Shown: positions 50,201 to 62,200 of the stretch, piece after piece
Layout: the number at the start of each line of letters is the position of its first letter
Position numbering within the stretch: position 1 is the stretch's first letter
DNA from: Siphonodentalium dalli
Taxonomy: Eukaryota > Mollusca > Scaphopoda > Gadilida > Siphonodentaliidae
NCBI GenBank assembly: GCA_032622095.1
Contig: CP136065.1
Location: 26,669,141-26,733,140 of the forward strand
Length of the DNA stretch: 64,000 nucleotides
Direction of reading: 5' to 3'
The notes under the pieces: model-generated
What the model was told of the DNA's origin: nothing
The model's input: the letters and a program-made list of their open reading frames with translations, nothing else
Databases searched by the model: none
Program-made: the position numbers and the translations under genes

Positions 50201-53200
50201 CTAGTATGTATTGATGTTATACACGTACGTGCATATTGGAAAATAAAATATCCATCCTATACTATTCATTTAGTTGAGCGTGTTCGCACATTTTACATGT
50301 TCTTCAAGATATTTCTCGTTTTTTTTCATTTCAGATTGATTTCACGATAACAATGAAAGCGACAGATTCGCATAATACGGTACGTTCGTGGTCTAATGTC
50401 CACTGATTTAACATAATACGGTATATTCGTGCTCTAATGCCCAATGATTTAACATATCACGGTTCGTGATCTAATGCCCACTGATTTAACATACTACGGT
50501 ATGTTCATGATCTAATGCCCACTGATTTAACATAATACGGTATGTTCATGCTCTAATGCCCACTGATTTAACAGAATACGATATGTTCATGCTATAATGC
50601 CCACTGATTTAACATAATACGGTATGTTCATGCTCTAATGCCCACTGATTTCACATAATGCGGCATGTTCATGCTCTAATGCCCACTGATTTAACATAAT
50701 ACGACATGGCCATGCTCTAATGCCCACTGATTTAACATAATACGGCATGTTCATGCTCTAATGCCCACTGATTTAACATAATGCGGTATGTTCGTGCTCT
50801 AATGTTCACTGATTTAACCATTTCTTTATTAAATGGAATATCCCATTAGAAGTATATATTGGAATGGTCTATTGTTCATCTGGAGGGCTGTTCAAAAAAT
50901 ATAAGCAGACGAAGATATAATATGTCATTTATTGAACTTATTATTTTAACATTTCCTAAGGCGACTGCTGATCAATGAGTATTTATTAAATAACGGATTG
51001 AATAATTTATCGCAGAACAGTGTGATTAAACAACACACGGTTGCCTTATGCGAAGTTCGCTTCATGGTCAGAGGCACAGCCCATGTATTTAATGCACCCA
51101 ATACAAACCAATGATCGCATGGGCACAATGCCAACTGAAAGAATGTGACAGTCAAGTAATATTGTCGAAAATATCAACCAATTCGACCGCAATATTTCAG
51201 AAAATAATATTCCGCCAACGAGTTTCTGCATCTCATTCATATAAGAATAACGTTGTGTGGTGTCAATTTGGATCATTTTGATGAATAATATTCATTACCA
51301 CACTTAATCACCCCACTGGAGTGTTCCAAATAACTTCTCAGAACTGCCTTGATTGATTCGAAGGTATAATGTTATCATTTTGAGCTAGAGACTCTAGTCA
51401 ACAAGAGCTTATGTAACTGGGAAATGTATTCCCCACGAACTGAAATTTTACTATTTAAAACAAAAACTTTTTTTGCAACATGCATACATGTATTTGATTC
51501 CTAATATGTCTTATAAAACACTTTGTAACACCAAGGGTGCTATTCACCGGCTGGGTTTATAATATAGTCCAGGTAGTTTTACGAGGCGACGCTCAATGCG
51601 AAGCTGTCGGTGGACATATCGATGGGAAGAGATCGCCGCGCCATATAGGATTATCCAATCAAGGTGATTGGCGTCAATCATAGATTGACCACCGGTCACA
51701 TAAACATGCTGCGTGTAAGGCCCGTTCCAAACGACGGATTTTTGTCGACTCGAATCTAATACCAGACCCACAATTGTATTAAATGCGTATAAAATGCGAC
51801 GTTTGAAACAATTAGATCCGTGTCAGACGCATCACAGACGAATCTCCGTCCAATTCAGACGAATCTTCGTCGGTGATGCGTCTGAAATCCGTCTTGGTTT
51901 CAAACGACGGATTTTTGACGACTCGAATCTAATACATGTGACGAGAAGAGCCGAAAGTTGCCGAAGAACGAATGCAAATGATATGATAATGATATGATAA
52001 TGGTATAATAATGAGGGGGCTCCCCTTATCTGAGGAAATACCCATGCACATGACGTCATAAATTTTGTCGCACGCTCTCTTTGTCATAAAGAAAGATATA
52101 TCTATAAGCATTGCTTAGGTGACATTGTGAAAATTGTAATTATTTTGGTAGTTTGATTCCTCAACGAACATGGCATGTCACTGACTCACATCTTATAATG
52201 GATATAGTATCAATGTTTTAGAATAATCCATATATACCGGTATAAGGGGTAGGGGTTGTAGCAACTGATTTATAATAATTCATATAGACCGATATTCCTT
52301 ATTGTAAGGAATAGGGGTGGTAGTCTCTGATGTATAATAATTAATATTTAGCGGTATTACTTATTATAAGTGGCAGAGGTGGTACTACTGATTTATAATA
52401 ATTCATATATACCGATATTACTTATTATGAGGGGTAAATGGGTAGTAACCTCTTATTTATAATAATTCATATATTCAGGTATTATTTGTTATAAGGGGCA
52501 GAGTGGTAGCCTATGATTTATAATAATTTATAAATACCGGTATTCCTTATTATAAGGGGTAGGGGTGGTAGCCTCAGATTTATAATAATTCATATAAACC
52601 GGTATTACTTATTATGAGGGGTAGGGATGGTAGCCTATGATTTATAATAATTCATAGATACCGGTATTCCTTATTATAAAGGATATATAGGTGGTAGCCT
52701 ATGATTTATACTATATAATTAATATATTCCGGTATTCCTCATTATAAGGGGTAGGGGTGGTACCACTGATCTTATTTATAATAATTCATATATACCGGCA
52801 TTACTTATTATGAGGGTATAGGGGTGGTAACCTCTTATTATAATAAATCATATATTCCTTATTATAAGGGTAGGGGTGGTAGTCTCTGATTTATAATAAT
52901 TCTTGTATACCTGTATTCACGTGCATGGTATACACATATATGGCAATTGGTTGCACGATCTAACATTTATTTGTAGCGCCTATTATATTATATTATATAA
53001 CTATATGTACTATATACATCCTCATATACATATGCACATATATTCGCGCTGCAATCGCGCATATATTTATACATAATTTATACTGTATTTTAGTATATAT
53101 ATGTATAACATACCGGTATATATAGGCCTCTATATCTACGCGTGACCATTTTGTGAAGGTAACATGGAGTGAACCTTTAAATAAATCGACCGATGTATTA

Positions 53201-56200
53201 GATTCGACGCGACAAAGATGCGTCCGTCTGAAACACAATTGACCGCAGACGCATCACCGACGGATTTAATACAATTAGATTCGAGTCGACAAAAATCCGT
53301 CGTTTGGAACGGGCCTTACAGTACACGTTTGTACACATTTCAACAATGAGCAACCGAGGAAAAGGACGTGGGGCAAAATATACCACCGACGACATGAGGG
53401 GGTCTACAAAAAAATCCGTATATAGGGCCGGGGTGGGTGGGTGGTCCAGAGGCCGAAACAATCGTGCTTGTAATATTTTTCCAAAATGGGTTTTTTTCAA
53501 ACAATTTACAAGTACTGACCATGTAATGTTGTTTGTAAGCATGTTAGTATCATGTTGGTTGGCATATGGCTATATAGACAGCTATAGTGACTATTTAGCC
53601 TCATATTTAGCAACATTCTGGATTTCACAGGATCCCGTCCCACTTCTCAGTGGAAAACCGTAATTTAGTAAAAAAAATTAATGTATTACCCAGTTGTATT
53701 ACCCGAATAAAAGTAATACAATAAAAAAAACTGTATCACAAATACTACATGAACATGGTGAATACTCAATGATGACTAGATATCATTGACCCGATTGTTG
53801 CATAATGTGAAATTGAAAAGGGTATCTCATAAATTTCTAATGTCTGAAATACTGTAATTCATTCCTTCTGGTTACTTCTCATCTTTTTAATGATTGCAAG
53901 TAATGTTAATTTGCAGCACTTATCCAAATAAAACTGAAATGGTTATGATGAATGGCCGTTACTGTTTATTGTTCAGACAATCCCAACTGAAGGTGACGCT
54001 ATTCTTCTTGAATTTACGAACTTCATCTTGAAGCTTAAATACTGCTCAACAAGACTAAACTACATGTACAATACTAATTGTATACTGTTATCGCTTACAA
54101 ATAGATGAACTGAAATAATGTGATGCATTCAGATGCTTTGAGAAATGACGTTCTTCAATGTCTTCAAAGTTCAAACTAAAATCAAGAATATAATCTGACT
54201 GCAGACTCTAGTGCACAAATATACATACAAATGGTTGAGTTATAATAATGCAAAATGTGTTTGCGGATGGAACCAAGTTGGTAGCTCTGGTATGTATCGA
54301 CAGGCAAAACCTGTGATATGCAGTAATATTTGCATACATCCTTCCCGTATCAATCAGGTCTATCACCATACCAAACCACTTCAAAATTCGACAACCGACA
54401 CTTCAACTTATATGGCAAAAACTTTGTACGGATTGAATTTCATAAACAGGGCCCATGGATAACTCTGGTAGGCATTGATACTCACAATCCGTGATATTAT
54501 GCATATTCGTTCCCCATTTCTGGTCCGTCACATGTCATAGAGCATAAAAATATGACAACCGACTCTTGAGTTATGATGCAAAATGTTTGTACAGACGGAC
54601 GGCTCGAGACGTCAACTATATACCGCCGACTAATATCGGGGGTATAATAACCATATATCTATGTGTATACCCAACCAAAACAATTCCCCTCCTCACCCAC
54701 CCCGGTGGATAAGACTAAAGAGTTCTTTGATCATGCACAACTAATTGTAGAACCCCTGACCTGTTTACCACTATTTACACTGGCCAGTGTTCTCTGTCAG
54801 ACTAAACACGCTCGATATATTAAGGCTATAATGCGGTCTAAGGGCAATTTGTGACATGCAGTGTACCTACACAATGCTTTATTATTGTTGTTAGATACTG
54901 GAAACACCAGGAAACACCTGGAAATGCAGTTTATTTTTCGTTTTTCTGGCCTGTGCTTTACCGATTAAGGATGTTATTGTTTGAGTCTTAATTTTACACA
55001 CTTTGTACCAAAAAAGGATAGTGGAATGGGATTGAAAGGCAGTTAACACAGTTATTGAAGAACGGCGTCCTCGGGGTCGGAAAAAACCTTTTTGGGCCCT
55101 ATATGTGCAATTGATTTCCAGCCCCCCCCCCCCCCCACTGCCGACGAGCGTAACACTTGTTTGGGCATTGTGGAGAGAAGAATCAAAATATTAAAAAACA
55201 AAGAAACCGGCACCATTCACCAGCGCCGGAAAAATGATGCATGGAAAGACATTTCTTTGGAAATAGCAGGGAAATATCCAAACAGAACCAAAACACAAAC
55301 AAAATTCTTCTTAGACGTTATCTTCTTGGCTCTTCATTTTCACACTGCGCTAATTAAAAAACCTCATTAATATAATCATTCTGCAGATATATAAACGCAA
55401 GCATGAGTCTCCACACAATTATACCCAAAAATTATACAGCTGTACATGCCGATTGTGGCCGGTGAGTGTTCATGAATTAGTCGTAAGACGGCGTCAATTG
55501 ACAGGTGACAAATCTGATAGATTGGATCAATCACACCATCGACAGCGTGTGTCGTTTGCGCTAAAGCAAAGATACCTTTGCGTTCAGCCGCTACCATATA
55601 AACTACCTGGTTTATAAAATAGTCTCGCTTGGTGAATAGCACCCCTGATGTTTCTGCTATGGTGAACATTATGCAAATTTGTCTTTATGATGAACTTTAT
55701 GCAAATTTGTCTTTAAAATAGTTTAATACATTTGTTGTTTGAAGTGTTGTCAGGAAGAGGTAATAGAGCTGGTTTTGTTTTAACCCTTCCATGACTGGAT
55801 CTTCATGAATTTTTGCGAGAACCCTTTGCCAATATACTGGCCTAACAATATGTACCACGACCTTGTAATCCAGTGCATTATCTTATATATGCGGGGCTCC
55901 CTATGGGAGAATCGCATATATAAGAGAATTCACTGGCACAGGATCTATAATTATGCACCAGCGCATCGCCCGTCATCAAGGTTAATATATGTTATTGCCA
56001 TCTATATTGATATAGTCATACGTTATGATATAAACTCTCACTTAGGTGATGGCAATTGTTAGTACAGTCATATAAAGGGTATTCTACTTTACGCAATTTC
56101 CATGTCAGGTGTTATGGTATACAGAAGATAAACATTCTAGTCCAGGAGATATTGGTCGACCTCTGCACCCCCCCCCCCCCCAGGACTCAACTTCACCCCA

Positions 56201-59200
56201 CTAATTTTATTTCTTAATGTCCCCTCTAATTTTTTTCACTTGTTAACAAGAAAAAAAAGTGGCCGCAGAGACTCCATACAAGATGGCGTCCATCATGGCG
56301 GCCATTTTTTATATATGCACCAGGTCTCTTTGATCGCCATTATAGTAAATATGATAGCACATGCGGTCTTGTTTTCCGCTCGATTCGTTATGCTAATATA
56401 CAACCCTTACAAATTAGACAAAAATCCGTATATATGTGCGCCGAATAGTCATATTATGACTTCCATGAATCAAAACAACAGTACCTGAGCTTATTCTGAA
56501 TTGCCACATTCAGCATTATCTAGATACGTTTCCGTCTCTTCGTCAGATTAAACTATCTCACCCACAACAACAGTTTACTACACTTCTTTGTAGAAGGGTG
56601 CCACTAATCGGAATGTTTCAAACAATACATATGCCGGTGTCCAGCTCACGTGTTTGTTTCGAAAGCTTGGAATTCTTAGCGAGCTTCATTCGTGGTATAG
56701 TTTATGGTATAATTCAGATGCTGCATATGGGGTATAGGCGTCATCTTGTGCAATACACTAGAAAGGTATTCGGTCGATGCGTATACTAGCTTTCAGAAGG
56801 ACCTATCTATCTGCGTGTTGTCAGCTTTGTTGACCTAATGGGGATAACAACGTGTACACCTGGTGATGTTCCCAAACAGCCACTTCTCAATATATGGTTC
56901 ATCAATTCACATACTCATCCAATCCACTGACGTACCCGGACAACTTCTGTATATGGCTTCGAATGTTGAAAGCCCGACATTTGACGGATGCATTTCTGCT
57001 AAGGCGTAGAAGACCATAATGCATAATATACCCAAACTCCTTGAACATGATCATAAGAACAATCTTGTTGGCGTCCAGCAATCGTCTCACCTTCTCACAG
57101 ATCCAAGCAGATGATAACAATACACACGGTGCTAGTTTGTGGGTATGTGTCATGATATTAGAAATGAAATTGGACCATGACTGCACCGCCCCTTATTTTG
57201 TTATGTTTTAGATTCAGACAGGATCTCATGTGTGGCTTTGCTGTCCTTGTATGCTAAGATTGTATGTTCCCATCCGTTTGGAAGCCGTTCTTAAACAACT
57301 GGACCAGGCGTGTGCCATTGGCTACTGCTGTATAAGCCCCAGCAAGACTGGGATGTAGTCTTAAAGGCGATACCTTTGATAGTTGGTTGATATGTCATAC
57401 CCACGCTGGGTGGTATGGTTCAAGAAAGTACAAATGCCGTCAACAAAAGGGTGAAATGTTTAACGCGAAGAACATCCAGAGGAATGTTACGTTGATGAGC
57501 TCTTGCATTCAGTTCAACAAACGTTGGTACACCAAGTGATTTCTTGGTAACATCACCATTGCGACCATTTTCCTGCATGAGACATTAACTACTATATTCT
57601 AAAGTTATATATATAAAGCTATATGATCATAAAGGTCGCGTTCCCCAACGTCCACAGCCATTGTCATCGAGACTGTAAATTGTTCTTTAAATACATAGTG
57701 AAATAAATGCACCACAGTTCCTGACATTTTCTTGAATAATACCGCCCACACACTGACGCTAACCCTGAGAGATGATAACAAAAAACGCATACATTCATGC
57801 TATAAAGACATTATCCTTTAGTCCATCCGACTGTTTTGAGGGAAGCTAGCATAGTATTATCCAGACAAAAATGTACGTAGTTGAATCAGAAAGGCTTCGA
57901 AACGGATGTGGAAAGACAATCTTACCACACCAAATAAAACCGACACGCATGACATTCTATATCTTAAACATGCACCAGGTGTAGGGGTGGTGGGTACCGT
58001 GGCCCATTTCATTCCCACTATCATGGCGCATGTCCACAAAATAGCACCGCGAGCATTGTTCTTCTCTGCTGGGAAATATTCGACGAGACAATTGCGGGGC
58101 GTCACACAGTTTGCTTCGGATCATGGTCAAGAAGTGTGGGTAGTCTGTTCACTATGGTCTTCTCCTTAGCAGATAGACATCTGTCCAAGGGAATGAGACA
58201 GCTAGCAACCTTCGAAACACATATGCCAATGCGTTCGCTTAGTTTGTGAGTTGACGATCCATCTATTGAGAAGTGACTAGCTAACTGGTTCGCCAGGTGT
58301 ACACGTCGTTATCCCCATGGGTATGAGACACATACATAGAGATGACCTTCTGTAAGCATGTATACTCATCGGTCATAAGCCTTCCTAGTTCAAGATGACG
58401 CACAAATATCATATTTAGCAAATATTTAAAATCGTAAGCTAGACACCGGAAAATGAATTGTTTGAAACGTTATGATTAGAGGGACCCTACTCCCAGGAAG
58501 TGGTGAATACTTTGTTGGTGTGAGCGACCTAGATTTAGCAGACAAAGAAATGGAAGCTGGTCCAGATAATTATGGATGTGACGTGGCAAATCAGAATCTG
58601 TTATCAGGTAATTGTTCTGATAGAACTATTCGGCGCACCTACGCTTACGGCCATTATCGGCGCTAAGTGGAGAATGGATTTCGAAATGCCACATCGCGAT
58701 ATTAATTGTGGTTTTTCATCTTTCCAGAAGGATACGAGCTATGTTATGCGTTTTGGTACCTTTAAGTTGAACTAGTATATGGTTTATGTACAGTTTTGTC
58801 CATACATACCGATATTATGACAAAAAGTTGAAATTAATATGTGAAAATATAAATTTCTTTTCAATTTCTAGCCGCCAATTTAGCAGCGATCTTGGCTGTG
58901 AGTATCAATTGCCAAACTCTAATGAATACTTCATGTCACTATTCCATATCAACATGTTATGGTGGATAGAAATCGCGAAACAATAACACCCATCGTAAGA
59001 AAGTAAAGGAATGTAGACTTGTTTTCAAAATTCGGTCGCCATTTTGGCCGCCATCTTCTATTTGGAAAACAATTTCTTGCATGAGATGTAATGTAATTAC
59101 TTCACCTCAGTATTTGCAACTCAACTGTAAGCATGGGTAAAGTTGTCTCGACAATAATGCCCAATGATGTGAATATGAGGGAATTTCGGTGATTTTTCAA

Positions 59201-62200
59201 AATCTGTCCGCCATTGTGGGCGCCATTTTGGATTTGGGGGACTTTATTTGGATATGGTATAAGGAAAGTTCTTCGCCTAGTTGTTCCCAGCTCACAATAG
59301 TAAGCAGGTGTTGAGTTTTCATGACAATAATGCTCACTGATGTTAAAATCGTTGATTTTTTTATTTCTGGTGGCCATTTTGGCCGCCATCTTGGATTTGG
59401 GTAAATATTCCTCAACTCAGGTATAAGAGGAATCCTAGCTTGAGTATCTCCTGCACATATATATGCATGGGTGTTGTTATAATAGCAATAACATTCATTG
59501 ATTCGAAACATTACATCGCGTTATTAACGTAGATTCGGCTTTGACCTATTATACCGGCATTTGGGAAAACGTGATATCGGACAAAAATATCCCACAATGA
59601 ATGTATATTATGGTTCCCATGTGGTCGACAATGACTCCACTATTTGATAAATGTATAACATGACGCAAAGATGCCAACATTTTCTCACAGAGACACACGA
59701 ATGGTGGTAACGTGTCAGAAAAATAGCATATTTTCACATTTCGGAAAATAATTGGATTCTTATGTCGGATTTTTGGCTAATTTGTAAGGGTTGTATATTA
59801 GCATAACGAATCGAGCGGAAAACAAGACCGCATGTGATATCATCTTTACTATAACGGCGATCAAAGAGACCTGGTGCATTAAAAAACAATGGCCGCCATG
59901 ATGGACGCCATCTTGTCTGGAGTCTCTGCGGCCACTTTTTTTTCTTGTTAACAAGTGAAAAAAATTAGAGGAGACATTAAGAAAGAAAATTAGTGGGGTG
60001 AAGTTGAGTCCTGGGGGTGCAGAGGTCGACCAATATCTCCTGGACTATTCAGTATAGTTTTAGGTTAACAATTTAATTATTTCATGTTGGTCAGTAAATT
60101 CTGTTTTACTATTTTGGCAATATGCTAATATATAAACATGATCTCTCTTCCCGGGTAACACCTACAACCTGAAGGTAACTTCTGTGACGCGAAAATTGAA
60201 GGTATGTATACATGGTAATAATAGAGCTGAATGAGTCATTGTCGCATAATTTGGACCTTATTTGGTGGTATGTACGGGGTACCCAGTTTTGGGAATCGGT
60301 TGTTTGTTTACACATCTTGACAGAGAGTGGTGGATTTGTGTTATAGAAATTAGCACCATTCTAAACGTTATATGGCCGACAAAGGGTAAATATGAAACAG
60401 GAATAACATCTTAAAGATGACTACACATGTGAAATATGATCATATGTAAGATTTTGGTATCAAGTGTGCGCTGGTAAAACATCAAAGGTCAAGGTGGGTA
60501 CCAAACAAAATCACCTTTTCGTAAAGCTGGAATCTAACAAACCAAAATGTGGCGACAATGACCCAATGAGAGCATCTTTCTCACGACACATGAATCAGAC
60601 TAATATTCCGATTCCAAACTTCTTTCAGGTTTCGTCCACATCTGCTGGGGTTTTTATCACGAACGAAAATGACGAGATTCCCGTTTTCCTCAATTTGCCT
60701 TACAAATGGGATATAAAGGAGGTATGTTGTCCTAATATCTCTTCTGATGAGCTATGCATGTCACCTCAAAGCACCACTAATCATCAAAAAGTCGTATGTA
60801 GATGAGTAACCGGCGTCTCTCGTCAGTATGTTTACGCCCTTTTGAAAAAATGTCGTATTATGTAATCAGTTTGCCCGGACGTCCGTCCGTCCGTTAACAT
60901 TTTTGGTTTCCGATCGATAACTCAAGTTTGGATTATTTTATCCAAAACATACAAAGTTGGTATGTGTATTTCCCAGCCAAAGATACAGGCCAAGTTCGAA
61001 TACGGGTTCCGTCCAATTATTTGTGCACGAGTTGCGGCCATTTTTTGACTTACTTAGAATTTGACCGATTTCAAAACGTTTCGGTTTCCGACCGATAACT
61101 CCTCTTTGGATTATTTGATCTGAACCAAAAATGGTATGTTTGTTTCCCACCTAAAAAATACAGGCCGAGTTCGAATATGGGTTCTGTCCAATTCTTTTCG
61201 CATGAGTTTCGACCTTTTTGACCGCATTTTGGCATTGAAATAAGGGTATATCAGATATTCTTTGTATGCTCAAATTGTTATTGTGTTTTGCGGTGGTACC
61301 ATTCAAAATGGCTAAAGATCGTATTTTTCCAGGCCCTATAGATTCTTTTGTTTCATGTCACGGTAAATATAAAGAGCATTTGACTCCCTTCCGTTCATAA
61401 ATTTCTATCATTTTAATATGTCTGTTTAGAACATACTAGGTGCATATATAAATATCTAGCTCATTAAACGGAACTATTTTTATAACGTGAAAACACGTGC
61501 AATTACATGCATGTTCTAGTTAAAATTTACGTGTTGTGCCAAGTAAATTGGCACACGTTTTAACGCGCAACCATCTATCAATAATTCAGATGAAGATTAG
61601 TGGGCTACATGTAACTTACTGTGCTGCTTTGTAGAATCCCCATACTATAGATGAATTTCAGATAACAAATAAGAATAAATTAGGCTGATTTTGTGAGGAG
61701 AAAGCTGTACAAATATAAGCAATGAATGTTGTTTGAGTGTTCTGTCAATCAAACACACACATCCTACATTCAGTTCTTAATTGTTCGCTGTCGTTGACCA
61801 TACAAAATCGTCCAGTGGTTAATGCAGCACTATACGGTCACCACTAGATCATCGTTCACCTACGATTGGACAATTTCTTCGGCACTTTGCAAAACTTGCG
61901 AAAGTGGTACAAATAGTTGCGGTATTCTATAGTCTTTAGATTATTGGATCCTGCAGTACGACATGTCACAATCTAAACCTGGCTAAGAAATGAACATTAA
62001 TCATGAAAATGCTACTGCCTTCCAGAGTAGCTGACTAACATATTTTAACATGTGAGGAGGGTGTCTTCCTCTAGGTTACTTTATAAATGTCTATATGATA
62101 TTGTCAAATAGCTTAACTTGACAAATAGAGGAATCAAATATTGCCCAGTCCCACTCCTAGCTCAATGGTGAGTAGAAATTCAACGAGTTATTTGAATAAT

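Noticed and set aside
50371-50817. CRISPR-like regular repeats
   Set aside because: Head-to-tail 41-bp units with no spacers, in animal DNA.
53346-53663. 105-codon basic ORF with a possible membrane segment
   Set aside because: Begins just beyond the TIR element; no family recognised and no expression evidence possible here.
58480-58607. Exon-like open segment ([16 protein letters not shown]) with a GTAATT donor
   Set aside because: The acceptor lacks a pyrimidine tract, its phases (2 in, 1 out) do not fit between exons 4 and 5, and exons 4 and 5 already join into a complete cadherin pattern.
60464-60628. Open frame directly upstream of exon 5
   Set aside because: It is in frame but lacks cadherin motifs. 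A strong acceptor at 60628 and phase agreement with exon 4 make it intronic.
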